From: Pseudo-nitzschia pungens
Taxonomy: Eukaryota; Bacillariophyta; Bacillariophyceae; Bacillariales; Bacillariaceae
Assembly (NCBI GenBank): GCA_037355855.1
Contig: CM074765.1
Span: 3,720,001-3,784,000, forward strand
Direction of reading: 5' to 3'
DNA length: 64,000 nt
Under the pieces are notes generated by a model. That model was not told the DNA's origin. It saw only the letters and a program-made list of their open reading frames with translations, and ran no database searches. This document shows positions 1 to 10,646 of this stretch, piece by piece; within the stretch, counting starts at the first letter, position 1, and each line of letters starts with the position of its first letter. A program made the position numbers and the translations under genes.

Positions 1-349
1 TTTGGTTCTGCTTTTGGTTCTGGTTCAGTTCCCTCCATCGCTCCTCCATTCCCTCCAGGGTCTCGCGGTCCCGATCCACGTTGACGACCTTGCCAAATCC
101 CAGCTGACGGACCAGATACTCTCCCACGGTGCTGCTCCCGCACCCAATGTGCATGGCTCGAAGCTTGCTGTTGTTGCTGCTGCTGCTGCTGTTTTTGCTG
201 TGGTTATCGTTGGCACGAGCGCGGTTCCACTCCAGCACGTGCTCCCGCACGAATCCTCCAATGGACTCGGGGCTCGTCAGCCACTCGAAGGGTTGGATCT
301 TGCCGTTCGTCCGGAACTCGTTGCTCCTGCTGCTGGTTCGTGTGGTCAT
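1..349 (-). CDS. SAM-dependent methyltransferase, N-terminal part (runs off the window)
   Basis: The gene reads leftward from an ATG at 349-347 with a strong context (GCCACC before it) and is cut by the window edge, so only about 116 residues are visible. After a short FEWL segment and an Asn/Ser-rich stretch comes the glycine-rich SAM-binding motif I (HIGCGSSTVGEYL, near residue 69), followed about 12 residues later by the acidic ribose-binding position (VVNVDRD) and a helix (GMEERWRE). This order is the class I methyltransferase start, and it most resembles the METTL13/EEF1A lysine methyltransferase group, which has a GCGNS-type motif I. The substrate cannot be inferred from this fragment. 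No targeting signal is visible. The longest open frames on the other strand here are shadows of it. Confidence 0.8.
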   Translation of the reverse strand, partial: MTTRTSSRSNEFRTNGKIQPFEWLTSPESIGGFVREHVLEWNRARANDNHSKNSSSSSNNSKLRAMHIGCGSSTVGEYLVRQLGFGKVVNVDRDRETLEGMEERWRELNQNQKQNQ

Positions 350-399
350 GGTGGCTTTGATGCGGGTCGGTGCTCTTGTCTCGTGTGCAGTGGTGGTGG

Positions 400-1169
400 T
401 GGTTGGTGGTTGGTGGTTGGTGGTGATGGTTGGTGGTGACGAGGAATGTGAACGAGTTGGTACGTCGGTAGTGGGAAAGAATAAGAATAATATTACTACT
501 ACGTAACCTTACTTCGTAATAAAATAAATGCCGACGCCGTTAGAGAGAACAAAAACTCGAAATTTTGTTTGTTTGGTTGACGAGATGAGATGAGATGAGA
601 TGAGATGAGATGAGAAAGGGGAAAAAAAATGAAAACGACGCCTTTTTCTTCCGGATTGGATTGGATTGGATGGTTGACGTCATTGTTTAGTGTTTTCTTC
701 CTCCGTCGCATGCCACCCCGAGGAGGACCGCAACTCAAAATCAAAATCAAAACTCCCTCTCCGTCGGTCCCTAACCGTTCGTGACTTGAAGAGCGTAACT
801 TACACTGCCACAACGCTGAACTGCGTGACAACCATCAAAACCCGGGATCAATATCTCCGTCTCGTCGACCCGAAATTTTCGAATTGCGAACGAGAAGAAT
901 AATACTACGTAAAGAATAAGTTTACCTTAAGGTTTACAGTAACACCGCTGAGTGAAATAAATCGAGAGATTGTTATGGCCGATTCTGAAGTTCTCTCGAT
1001 TTACTGGTTTGGGTTTCCTTTGCAGTCGACAGGGGAAACGATAAACGATAAACGATAAACGATAAACGATAAACGATACAATACGATAGAATACGATACG
1101 ATACGATACAATACCGGTATAGCGCGAATCACACATCCTGTTTTTTGACGACCGTCGTTTCGAATCATC
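400..1169. other. Intergenic region between divergent genes; pentamer and heptamer arrays
   Basis: No convincing gene. It holds a GATGA pentamer array near 583-617, a short GGATT array at 655-669, an ACGATAA heptamer array near 1038-1076 and a GATAC/GATAG run to about 1110. It should contain the upstream regions of both the methyltransferase and the MoaC gene. Confidence 0.7.
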
Positions 1170-2888
1170 ATGATTTCGACGATCGCGACCGGGGCATCGT
1201 CCTCCAAATTCCGAACAGCGGTAGCGCTAGCGTTGAGCCGGCGATCCGCGGGCCTCGTCCGGCACTGTTCCGGGACGATTCCGATCCCGGGCGATGGATG
1301 CCGCAACGCGAGAAACGCTCCCAAACGCAAAAACGCAACCAAAAACGCGACCAGCACCCGAAACAGCAACAGCAACAGAAACAGCAACCGAATCCGCAAC
1401 CCCGGCAGCCCGACACCCTTCGAGAGATGGTATTCGTCTTCGAATCGCGCGGCGGACGAGAAGGGATCCGAAGAACTCCACTCGTTCTTTCGGGAGCAAA
1501 TGATGGAACTGAGTCGGGAGCAGAGGCAATTCGGACCGATCGATGAAACCGAAAACGACAACGAAACCGACAACGACAACGACGTCGATCCTTCGAGTCA
1601 CGGCATGTCTGGCAGCGGCAGCGGCAACCAGTTGCAAGCCGGAAAAAAGGATGGCGGTTCTGGCGGCACCTCCTCCTCGTTCTCCTCGTCGTCCCATGAT
1701 TTGGCCGATCAGCTGGACGATTGGAAGGCGGAACAGGTCGAGGTGTTTGGAGCCCACCTGGCCGATCCCCAAACCGGCGCCGACGACGGAACCCCCACCG
1801 GCACGGTTTCCCCGTTCGGCAGCAACGGTGACAGCGGCAACCACGACGGCGAGCCCGACGGCGACCCGGATGTCGAACTCGAGCTCGAGCTCGAGGACCG
1901 GTGGAACGAGCGCGAGGCCCGGTACGAGTTCACTCCCGAGGAGCGGGCCGCCTGGGGCAAACCCCCGCCCGATCCGGAGGACATGCGAAAGATCCTCGAC
2001 AAGGTGGCGGACCAGCGCCGGGCCGAGCTCGAGCGCTCCTCGACGGCCTCCCTGTCTCCCACGGAGGCGCCGGCGGTCGCGACCGCCGGGGATTCGGTGG
2101 CCGCGGAACCCGCGTCCGCATCGGCATCCGAATCTTCGAGCGACCGCTACCACCAACAACAACAAGAACAACAACAACACCACGAGTCCTTTTCGCACGT
2201 GAGCGCCGACGGCGAGGGCGTCCACATGGTCGACGTCGGCCACAAGGCGGTCACCACCCGGACCGCACACGCCCGGAGCGAGGTCTGGCTCCCCCCCGAG
2301 GTCCTCGAGGCCTTTCTGCCGAGCGGCGCTTCCGAAGCGAGGTCCGCGACTGCTGGTGGTGCTGGTGCTGGTGCTGGTGCTGCTACCACGAGCGGAACCG
2401 AGCTGGTCGGCCCCAAGGGACCCATCTTTGCCACCGCCAAGATTGCGGGCATCGTCGCCGCCAAGAAAACGAGCGACCTGATTCCGCTCTGCCATCCGCT
2501 GCCGCTGGACCAGGTCAAGCTGGACATTCGGCTGCTGGAGAGAGACGCCGCCGCCGCCAATGGAGGCGGCACGGTCGTCATCGACTGCACGTGCAAGGTG
2601 ACGCACAAGACGGGCGTCGAGATGGAGGCCCTGACGGGGGCCGCGGTGGCGGCCCTCACCATCTACGACATGACCAAGGCCGTGAGCCACGACATTCGGA
2701 TCGAGAGCACGCGTCTCATCGGAAAGACGGGAGGGAAACGCACCGTGCTGGACGGAAGGGAAACCGCCGCCGCGACGAGTACCGCGAATGCGAGCGCGAG
2801 TGCGAGCGCGAGTGCGAGCGCGAGTGCGAGTGCGAGTGCGAACACGAATACCGGTGCCCGGCAACAGCAACCGACCGGTACTTTTTAG
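1170..2888 (+). CDS. CNX3: Cyclic pyranopterin monophosphate synthase (MoaC/CNX3), probably mitochondrial
   Basis: MoaC converts the product of MoaA/CNX2 into cyclic pyranopterin monophosphate, the first stable intermediate of molybdenum cofactor synthesis. The 572-residue product has the MoaC domain at about residues 345-530. It shows HMVDVGHK, KGPIFATAKIAGI, the hallmark LIPLCHPL, GKTGVEMEALTGA and YDMTKA with the catalytic Asp-x-x-Lys, then a KTGGK ending. The first 35 residues are rich in Arg, Ala and Ser with few acids (ISTIATGASSSKFRTAVAL), like a mitochondrial presequence, which matches the location of plant CNX3. Between them lies about 300 residues of low-complexity acidic and Ser-rich sequence not found in bacterial MoaC. 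The C-terminus adds an Ala-Ser dipeptide run encoded by a GCGAGT hexamer repeat (about 2785-2840). The frame is intact and apparently intronless. A long antisense frame across the gene is a composition shadow. Confidence 0.93.
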   Translation: MISTIATGASSSKFRTAVALALSRRSAGLVRHCSGTIPIPGDGCRNARNAPKRKNATKNATSTRNSNSNRNSNRIRNPGSPTPFERWYSSSNRAADEKGSEELHSFFREQMMELSREQRQFGPIDETENDNETDNDNDVDPSSHGMSGSGSGNQLQAGKKDGGSGGTSSSFSSSSHDLADQLDDWKAEQVEVFGAHLADPQTGADDGTPTGTVSPFGSNGDSGNHDGEPDGDPDVELELELEDRWNEREARYEFTPEERAAWGKPPPDPEDMRKILDKVADQRRAELERSSTASLSPTEAPAVATAGDSVAAEPASASASESSSDRYHQQQQEQQQHHESFSHVSADGEGVHMVDVGHKAVTTRTAHARSEVWLPPEVLEAFLPSGASEARSATAGGAGAGAGAATTSGTELVGPKGPIFATAKIAGIVAAKKTSDLIPLCHPLPLDQVKLDIRLLERDAAAANGGGTVVIDCTCKVTHKTGVEMEALTGAAVAALTIYDMTKAVSHDIRIESTRLIGKTGGKRTVLDGRETAAATSTANASASASASASASASASANTNTGARQQQPTGTF

Positions 2889-3309
2889 ATGATGCAATAG
2901 AACTACCGTATTGTTATTATCAGTGGTATTATTCTTATTACTAGTTAGAAGAACATTGATTCGATGGACGGGTTCTTCGAAAACGTTCTGTGTTTGTCGT
3001 GCTATGCAAGCGCAGCATACGACTACTACTATACCACCGCCTTTGAGCGGGACTACGAAGATGATTGGATGAACGAATGATTGGATGAATGAATGAATGA
3101 ATGAAACTAGTAGCATTTATTACAAAATTGATCTCCGATCCGTTGCATTCCTCTAGGAAAAGTTTCGGTGCCGTTATCCCGGTGTTGAAAACGGACCTTC
3201 TCTCCTGCCGGCAGAATGGGTTGCGCGGTTCGGTTCGGTTCGGTTCGATTGGATTGGATTGGATTGGATTCCATTCCATTCCATTCCATTCTATTCGATT
3301 CGATTCGAT
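2889..3309. other. Convergent intergenic spacer with tandem pentamers
   Basis: About 420 bases between the 3' ends of the MoaC and SET genes. It contains runs of ATGAA (near 3078-3102) and a mixed array GGTTC, GATTG, CCATT, GATTC at about 3228-3311, directly after the SET stop codon on the other strand. Confidence 0.6.
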
Positions 3310-4359
3310 TCAGTCGAGAATGAATTCCAGGTCCTCCGCGAACTGGTCGTAGTCGCACAACAATTCTTCCCCCGCGGAAATGTCCCTCAGCGCCACCAGC
3401 GGACGCGACTTGCGCTTCCCCGGCCTCCCGGGAATCGGGATCGGCTCCGGATGGATCCCCGTTTCGTACGAACGATCCCCGGAGTCGTCCAGCCAGCCGT
3501 GGTTGGCCAACTCCGGCCCGCCGTCGTTGGTGTAGCTTCCCGGATCCAGGTCGGTGACGATCCTGTTGCGCTCAAAGTCCATGTCCTCGTAGGCCGACCG
3601 CGGCCCGGAGTCGTAGAAAAACACGTAGCTCCACATGAGCACGTCGCAGGCCAGGTCGGGCCGCAGGACGCGGAGAAACTCGCAAAAGTCGTCCTCGTCG
3701 TCGAACTGCGCCGACAGGGACGCATCGTAGATCATCTCGCCCTTTCGGATCGCTCTCGTGGCAAAGACCCCCCGGCCCTTGCCGGGAGACATTCGGACCT
3801 CGTAGGGGACGTGGAATCCCGTGGAGAGGGCGTGGTGGGAAGCAGAAGCAGCGGACGCCGATGCCGACGGAAGCAGTTGTTGGTACGTAGATGTGGACGC
3901 GGACGTAGACGCAGACGTTGCGTTGGTGGTCGGCGGCGTCCACTCGAGGGTGGATTCCTCCTCCGTGACGATCGATACGTACACCTCGCGCATCCCGATC
4001 CAGGTGTCCGCATCGTGGATCGGAAGGTGGGTTCGATCTGCGCAGCCGAGGAACTCCCTCATCTCGTCGGGGGTTTTCTCCAGCCAGGTCTCGTTGTCGG
4101 GGCGAGATTCCACCGACCGGAGGACGCGGGACATGCGGCTGCTGCCGTTGTTGGATGCCTCGTGCCATTGCCATTGCCATTGCCCCTGACATTGCCCCTG
4201 CCATTGCAAGAGCCATGGAACGAGCCGCGCGAGGATCAGCCCCCCCGGGACCCAAAACCGGGAAGACGATCGCGGCACCAAGGGCGGGGCGTTTTTCATA
4301 TCGTTGTTGTTGATAATGATGTTGGTGATGTTGCTAAACTTCGTGGATTTAACGACCAT
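3310..4359 (-). CDS. SET-domain protein with an N-terminal membrane anchor
   Basis: A 349-residue product. SET domains are usually protein lysine methyltransferases. The C-terminal half (about 180-349) shows the SET pattern: GKGRGVFATRAIRKGE, then LDPGSYTNDGG in the place of the usual N-H region, a second LANHG, and ALRDISAGEELLCDYDQF with the conserved Glu-Glu-Leu and Tyr. The N-terminal part has a hydrophobic stretch after Met21 (VPGGLILARLVPWLL), suggesting a signal anchor, so Met21 (ATG at 4299) is an alternative start. Between them are low-complexity Gln/Trp and Ser/Ala/Thr runs. The substitution at the canonical NHxC region means activity is not certain. It is convergent with MoaC. No frame break. 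Confidence 0.75.
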   Translation of the reverse strand: MVVKSTKFSNITNIIINNNDMKNAPPLVPRSSSRFWVPGGLILARLVPWLLQWQGQCQGQWQWQWHEASNNGSSRMSRVLRSVESRPDNETWLEKTPDEMREFLGCADRTHLPIHDADTWIGMREVYVSIVTEEESTLEWTPPTTNATSASTSASTSTYQQLLPSASASAASASHHALSTGFHVPYEVRMSPGKGRGVFATRAIRKGEMIYDASLSAQFDDEDDFCEFLRVLRPDLACDVLMWSYVFFYDSGPRSAYEDMDFERNRIVTDLDPGSYTNDGGPELANHGWLDDSGDRSYETGIHPEPIPIPGRPGKRKSRPLVALRDISAGEELLCDYDQFAEDLEFILD

Positions 4360-6186
4360 GGTGCCGTTGTCTTATTCTGTTTTGTTCTATTTTTGTTCTA
4401 TGGGTACGAGTACGGTACGTAGGTTGTGTCACATCGATGATCAACGGGAGGGATTCATTCCTTCCTCCCGAAATACGAAGTTATCAGGTTATCAGCAATC
4501 TTTTGATTGATTGAAGCAATCTTTTGATTGAGATGGCACATCCTTATTTCACCATGCGTTAGAGGAGCTTGTTGTCACGGGTACAGTATCGTGGCCTCTG
4601 TGACTCGCCAATTCAAAGAAAGGTCAAAAGCCCTCAAACAGTTGTTTCGCTCGCATTTTTGTGATGTACTACAGAATTCCTATCAGCTGTCCCCGGGTTT
4701 AGTGGTCGAGGACGTAGAACCAGGGGACAGCTGATAAGAATTTTGTAGTACAATCCACGTCCGGTGTTATGATTGTTTCGCGCCAATGATTTGAATGTCT
4801 CGGAAAGTTCGTTGGAAAAATGAGATGTTCGATTTGACTCGTTGGAAGCCGACGGACGTGTCAGATAGTACCGTAATTAGTGAGAACACGCTTCCTCTTA
4901 ACGTCACGACTGACCTAACAATTTTACCAGTACGTACTACGAGTCCGACAACAATTGAGAATCACTAGTCGCGCACTGAAATTAGCACCAATGGATCGCC
5001 AGTCAACCGCAATAAAAATTATCTCTGTAATAGATAAATTCCTATAACCCTTTATAGTATGCTGTTTTGTTAGTGGAAAATCCATTGTTCGAGTGCCTTA
5101 CTAAACTCTTCAAAATCGTCTATTTTTGGTGTTCGCAACTTACAACGAAAGTTCTTTTTCCGGGCTTCGGCCTTCCAAAATGTGGCTCTATCCACAACAA
5201 CAGCAATCGAGAGCAAGATGGTATCACACTTGCAATTATTGCCACTTTCTTGGATGAGGGGGTTGATCTTGGGTCATTGGTGGAGAGAGTTGCTGGCATG
5301 ATGGCTTTACAGGCCTTGTTCAAGTCCCAATGAAAGGTGGATCAATACCACCAGCATAACTAGTGCCTAACCAGGCATAGGGAGTTTGTTGAGGAGAGTT
5401 GAACCCAAAAAGAACAGTTTGAATTGGTTGAAAATTGATTCCAAGTTCAAAAATATGTGCTAAAAGCTACAGTATTACGGAACGGAGGTAGTAATTACCT
5501 AGTACCGTACGGCAAATTTTATTCATCGTGAAAGTTGAACTTTTTAAAAATGCCACGCGCCACTTTTCATAGTTGCTCTACGTATTACTACTACTATTTT
5601 AATAGAAGTACTATTACTACTAGCAGTAATTACCACCATCATGATGCAGTGCCATCCGATGCCAGGTTTTCGTTTGTACCAAATACATGCCTTGAACTGT
5701 TTTTAATTACTTCGTACTACGTATTTTGTTGAAACGATTGATTTGAATTGATGACACTTTTTTGGTTCACATTGCAAGAACGACCTGAACCATTGAAACA
5801 CGACTTACTTTACGGTCCTTTACTATCGTTTTTTTTTTATTTTGAGAAGAGAAAAAAAACTTTTGCGGCGAAGAGGATGGTTTCCGCGGACAATCGCATC
5901 GTCTATGCGATAGACCCAACATTATTTCTTGTTTTGAAGACCAATACCGTACAGTGCTAGTTTGCACTGCTTGTTTCTTTCTTGTTCTTTGTCGCCGAAA
6001 AGAATTGCTCTAAAGCTTCAACGACTGATTGAACAAAGAGAATTGACAATACATCCAATCTCACACAGCTTTTTCGACATTGTCTACAGTCACACAAAGC
6101 ACAAACACACTACATAACATAAAGACCAAGCCAGACCAGACCAAAACCAAATTGAATCATCGTCAACCCCTCTCCTTCTCTAGACG
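4360..6186. other. Long intergenic region without a convincing gene
   Basis: Only short frames of 60-90 codons without recognisable domains. It is AT-richer than the flanking genes and holds the hairpin element at 4667-4750 and simple TACTACTA-type runs near 5578-5630. I see no further feature. Confidence 0.6.
4667..4750. repeat. Imperfect 84-bp inverted-repeat (hairpin) element, copy 1
   Basis: The two ends are reverse complements over about 33 bases with three mismatches: left arm tactacagaattcctatcag continuing ctgtccccgggtt, right arm the complement, around a loop of about 18 bases. A second copy with the same arms lies at 61739-61833. Two copies 57 kb apart in one window suggest a small dispersed foldback or MITE-like repeat family. 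Confidence 0.75.
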
Positions 6187-8325
6187 ATGCAGCCCCGCCA
6201 GAGGTCCCGCGACGCAGAACGGGAGGATGCGCCCCCACCGAAACAGAAGCAACCCGCCGTGCTGATCAAGATCCGCCACGATGCTCGCCACCGGCGCACC
6301 GGCAGCGACGAGAGCACCGCTAGCTTCGAAGTCCTAGCGTCGCACTACCATCTGTTGGAACCATTGCTGGACCGCCCGTGGTTCGACCGCAAGATCGTTC
6401 GGAATCCACGCACCGATTGCTCCCGAGTCTCTCCGGTAGCCGAGCTCTGCGGAATCAAGGACCTGGCGATCTACTTTCGGGCCGACGAAGACTCGCGCAC
6501 GAAAAGTCGAGAGCGAAAAGAAGCAGAATATTCCAACAAGAGTAGGAGCAGCAGTGGTAGCAGTGGCAAAAACAAAAACAACAGCAACAGCGATAGCATT
6601 AGCAACGGCAGCGACTCCAACCATTTCAATACCTACACCACGAGCAATCGAACGCAATCAAAATCAAAGCCCCACTCGAGAAAACGAGTGAGACGATCCA
6701 TGCAATCCGTAGAACAACACCAACGAACCATGAAGCACAAACCAAGGGGTTCCCACAAGCGAGCCATGAACGCGCTGGCAACCCTGTTGACCTTCGATCC
6801 CGATACGGGACTGTACGGAAGATTGATCCGTGGAAACGCCTACGTTGTAATCGGTGGATTTAAGGACGACGGAGAGATCCAAAGCCCCAGAAAGACCGAA
6901 TCAACCACCGATGAGAAGCCTCCCGACCTCGATGCCTTTTCCCAAGCCAGAATCGTCCGGGACCTTGCCGGATTGATCTTTGAGCACAAGGCCATGTACC
7001 ACAAGTGGGGTGCCGATTTCAGTCAGGAGGGACTGACCCGATTGCTAAGCGCCTGCGCTGAGTATAGAAAGCAACGCCGAGCCGCAATCCAGGCGCAGCA
7101 GGAAGCGGACAAGGATGGCGCGGTCCGAGGCTCGTTGGCGAAAGAACCACGAGTGCAGCAACCCCCGGAACAATCTCCCGAGGCCAAGCCTCCCGGTGAG
7201 GAGATCGAATCGATGCAACCCCCCACTCGGTCCGAGCGCGAGGATCTCAGCGACTCAGTACCGGCGGAACCCTTGCCTTTTTCACTTCGGCAGGAGCAAC
7301 GGCAGCAGAGCGCATCGCCCAAGTTCCCGGGCTCCGGGCCGGGCGGAAAGCGACCCAAAAGCGACGGGTCCCCCAGCGATCCCGAGCACGAGGACGATCT
7401 CCGGTACGAGGAAGGTGCCATTCCGAGAGAAATCCTCCACCGGTCCTCGACCTTTGACACATCGTGCGATTCCAGCTCGGACGATGCCTATTCGCTCGTC
7501 GTCGAATCCTTCGAACAAAAAGCCGACGACATTTTGATCTCCTTCGAGGACGAGATCCACTCGTTGTTTCCCACCATTCACTTTGTGCACTGGTGGGACG
7601 ATGCGGAAGCCACGGCGGGGGGCGTCCCTACCTTCCATTGCGCATTCCGTACGGATGGACACAATGGAGCAGCCGGGCATCCCGGATCAACGCCGGAAGC
7701 GGTCCAACAACGGAGCACCACTCAAACCCACAGAAGCAGCAGCAGCAGCGAAATTATCAGCCGTGACCTCCACTATGAAGCAGACAACGAACGAGATCAA
7801 GACCAGGACCAGGACCAGGACCATCCCACTCACCTCATCGATTCCATCACCGACGATCCCCACGAAACCAACGGCAACGGCGGTGCCAAGTCCAAGCACA
7901 CCCAGAACCATTCATTGTTCGTGGGCGAATCCCTGTATCCTTCCAGCCACCTCGACGCGGTCTTTGGGATGTCCCACCGGCACCTTCGTTCCCGGACGGA
8001 CCGGGATTCGAACCGGCATCGCGCCGCAAGAGAAGCGGGGAACGCCCATCGGAGGCGGCGATCCGAATCGGAGCCGGGCGCGGCCGTCCCGAACGCGCAT
8101 CGCTGCCACAGCGCGTCGCCGTGGGAGGCAGACGAGCCGCGGCACCCGCAAGCACGGTGGCAAGGGCACGATCAAGCGCAAGCGCACGATCAAGCGCCAT
8201 CCGTTCGGAACGATACCCGGCAACGTTTCGTCCCCGACCGCGACGAAGCAGTCCGCGAGGAACAGACCCCGGTTGCGATTCCGTCGTTCCCACCAATGGT
8301 GGTGCGACGCTTAGAAAGTATATGA
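6187..8325 (+). CDS. Hypothetical protein, 712 residues
   Basis: I do not recognise a family. The frame is open for 712 codons with plausible codon use. An N-terminal block (residues 1-100) has a mixed hydrophobic/basic segment (LEPLLDRPWFDRKIV and ELCGIKDLAIYFRA). After an Asn/Ser-rich linker comes the best-ordered part, about residues 190-305, with LATLLTFDPDTGLYGRLIRG, AYVVIGGF and a predicted helical stretch LAGLIFEHKAMYHKWGADF. A second ordered acidic block lies near 425-470 (SFEQKADDILISFEDEIHSL, FVHWWDD). A DQ dipeptide run is at about residues 537-546. There is no signal peptide or membrane span. The last 110 residues are Arg/His-rich and could be read in another frame, so the C-terminus is uncertain. 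Confidence 0.6.
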   Translation: MQPRQRSRDAEREDAPPPKQKQPAVLIKIRHDARHRRTGSDESTASFEVLASHYHLLEPLLDRPWFDRKIVRNPRTDCSRVSPVAELCGIKDLAIYFRADEDSRTKSRERKEAEYSNKSRSSSGSSGKNKNNSNSDSISNGSDSNHFNTYTTSNRTQSKSKPHSRKRVRRSMQSVEQHQRTMKHKPRGSHKRAMNALATLLTFDPDTGLYGRLIRGNAYVVIGGFKDDGEIQSPRKTESTTDEKPPDLDAFSQARIVRDLAGLIFEHKAMYHKWGADFSQEGLTRLLSACAEYRKQRRAAIQAQQEADKDGAVRGSLAKEPRVQQPPEQSPEAKPPGEEIESMQPPTRSEREDLSDSVPAEPLPFSLRQEQRQQSASPKFPGSGPGGKRPKSDGSPSDPEHEDDLRYEEGAIPREILHRSSTFDTSCDSSSDDAYSLVVESFEQKADDILISFEDEIHSLFPTIHFVHWWDDAEATAGGVPTFHCAFRTDGHNGAAGHPGSTPEAVQQRSTTQTHRSSSSSEIISRDLHYEADNERDQDQDQDQDHPTHLIDSITDDPHETNGNGGAKSKHTQNHSLFVGESLYPSSHLDAVFGMSHRHLRSRTDRDSNRHRAAREAGNAHRRRRSESEPGAAVPNAHRCHSASPWEADEPRHPQARWQGHDQAQAHDQAPSVRNDTRQRFVPDRDEAVREEQTPVAIPSFPPMVVRRLESI

Positions 8326-9423
8326 CGAGGACTGGTATTATTTTTTGCAATACCAACAAATCCCAATAGAATGCATACAATCGATACTATATTATACAAC
8401 TATATAAATAGAACACAGCAGCAACGAAAAAAGAGCATCTCGGGGGAAAAAACTACTTTTTTCGGTTTTGTCTCGTGGCATATATTTTGTAGCATTGGGC
8501 AGTCGATGTGATAGTCTGCTGTGAATAGTACTAAGTAGTACTACAGCAGTAGCATTCATCAAGGAATCGCGTTCCATTAGAGCGGAATGGTGCTGCTGGT
8601 TTCTCCCTCCCCGACCCTCGTCGCATTCCAACAATCTTGGAGGACGGCTAGATAAAATCATCGATTGGCTCATCGGTGTTGTCAATCATCGTCATCATGA
8701 TCATGATCATCATGATCGTGATCACCATCATCATCATCACCTCGCACCAACCCAAGAAAAAAAAAGCCAAACCCAAGTAGTGTACGTTCGGCACTTGTAC
8801 GGTATCTTACTCGTTAGTAATCATCTAAAACAGTATTGTTTCGTTCCTGCGAAAAGCTCCCCCCGCGCGTTCTCTTTTTACGGTGTTTCCATTCGTTTGG
8901 CGTGAAAAGCCCTTTCGCTTTCTTGTTGAGATGAGAGTGAAATACCGTATTACCGTACAGGAGAACTACAAGAACCCTGTAAGGTTAACCTTACTTGTAC
9001 TCGTACTTTGAAAAAATAAGAAGAAGAACAATCTCATTCGCCCATCGATCGAACAACACGTCGCAGGTTGGTGTTCTCGGTAAGTGTACGGGCACCCACC
9101 GTACTAGTTTTAAGAGGACTGTGCGGTAATAAACAACCTTACGGTCAACACAACCGAGCTGGTGCCAACGAGGAACGACGAACACAACAAGAAAAAAAGA
9201 ATCTTGGATCCGACCGGCGCAATCAATGTCCCACGCCATTGGTCACTACCGTACAGTACGAGAGAAAGATCGAGTGGGCAGCAAACCACCGCAAATTCAA
9301 CCTTCCCCCCTAGACGATCACGACAATCACACACCGATCGCATCCCTCGTTTGTTGATTTTAATTTTAAGAATCGGTTGCAACCTCTGCAAAGAATAGCG
9401 AGACCACCGCGATTGTGAAACAA
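8326..9423. other. Intergenic region with simple repeats
   Basis: No gene seen. Imperfect ATCATGATC palindromic repeats lie at about 8692-8745. The 8960-9120 stretch has the short words (GTAAGGTTAACC, ACTCGTACTTTG, TACCGTAC) that recur in most intergenic regions of this window. Confidence 0.6.
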
Positions 9424-10358
9424 ATGACAATGACGACAACGACGACGACAGCGACGAGACCTTCCGCCGCTTTCGCCGCGCGCGGCTCGGTGGCAATCGC
9501 TTTCGCGGTTGCTTCCGTTGCCGCGCTGTTGGCGAGCGCGACGGAGGCGTTCGTGCCGACTCGCGGCGGACCGACAAGCAACCGATGCGGCGGGACGACG
9601 AGCATCGGATCCGTTTCGACGAGAAGCCCCAGTTTCGGGCGGCCCGCGGCTGGTCCTCCGAACTCCGGAATGCGCGAGCCAAAGCCAACGACGACGACGA
9701 CGACGACGACCGCGGCGATGCGGAGGCGGCGGCAAAACAAGCTCCGGGCACCGAACTCGTCACCAATGACAACGACAACGACGACAGCAACGACGACATC
9801 GACAGCAACGACGACAGCAACGACAGGCGGACTCCCCAACCTGCCGCTGCTCAAGGACACGGAGGATCTCGTCGTCGGCGATTGGGTCGTCGCCAAGAAG
9901 GACGTCCCGTCGCAGGGAATCCGCTCCGGTGCCGTCTACAAGCTGCTGTCTATCTACCTCAAGGGGGCCGGCGCCAACGAACCGGGACTCGGCGTCGAAA
10001 TCGTGCCCCTGGACAGGCTCGGGGACGCTGGCGACATCCGGAAGCGGGGCCCGCTTTTCCGGGTACACCACCTACCTGCGGGTGTGGAATCCCAGGGACC
10101 ACGGCGACGGAAACGGAATTGGCGGGAGCGGGAGCGAGAGCGAGAGCGATGACCCGGATGCGGATGCAACCGCAACCGCAAATGGGAGTCGTCGTGACGC
10201 CCGACGAGATCGGGCTGGTCTCCCTCAAGGCCGACTGGACCGAGGCGGCGCTGCTGGCGGTGCCGGGATTCGTGTGGGTGGCGGTGGCCGCGTCCTTTTC
10301 GAACTACTACACCAACCGGTACGGCGGGAGCTTTTGGGACGCCTTTTTTCGAACGTAG
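9424..10358 (+). CDS. Plastid-targeted unknown membrane protein with an N-terminal beta-type domain (frame breaks)
   Basis: The start ATG at 9424 opens a signal peptide (VAIAFAVASVAALLASATEA) followed by Phe-Val-Pro, the Ala/Phe motif of diatom plastid precursors. After a Thr-rich transit-like region made by ACG repeats, an ordered domain begins near 9838 (LPLLKDTEDLVVGDWVVAKK, then YKLLSIYLKGAG and GVEIVPLDRLGD), possibly SH3/KOW-like. The C-terminus (10185-10358) has VTPDEIGLVSLKADWTEAA, one hydrophobic span and FSNYYTNRYGGSFWDAFF. The best path needs two +1 shifts: near 10057 (then GYTTYLRVWNPRD) and somewhere within about 10178-10195. The net effect equals one missing base, so a single deletion or an intron in 10058-10190 is the alternative. 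I infer a thylakoid or envelope protein; function unknown. Confidence 0.6.
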
Positions 10359-10605
10359 GGAGGAGGCACGGAATGGATGCCGTGCCGCGCAATGCCGTGC
10401 CGTGCCGTGTCAGTGTCATGTCCTGTCCTGTCATGCAGCAAGGGTTGGGCAGCCGGATGTGGTTCCGCACGAAAGTGAACGAAACGAAACGAAACAAAGC
10501 CCACCGTGACGTGAGACTACCGCACGCATGGGCAGGAGCAGGGACAAGGAAGGACGGACCGCAATTCCGACTCGAACTCTTCGACGGAATTGAGAACGAT
10601 CTTTG

Positions 10606-10646
<41 letters not shown>

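Noticed and set aside
1227..3116. 629-codon minus-strand open frame over MoaC
   Set aside because: MoaC on the plus strand has all family motifs; this frame is Arg/Gly/Val-rich composition only.
7990..8025. tRNA-like TPsiC-arm match (gggattcgaacc) inside the 712-residue gene
   Set aside because: No acceptor stem or anticodon arm could be paired around it; it lies in an open coding frame.
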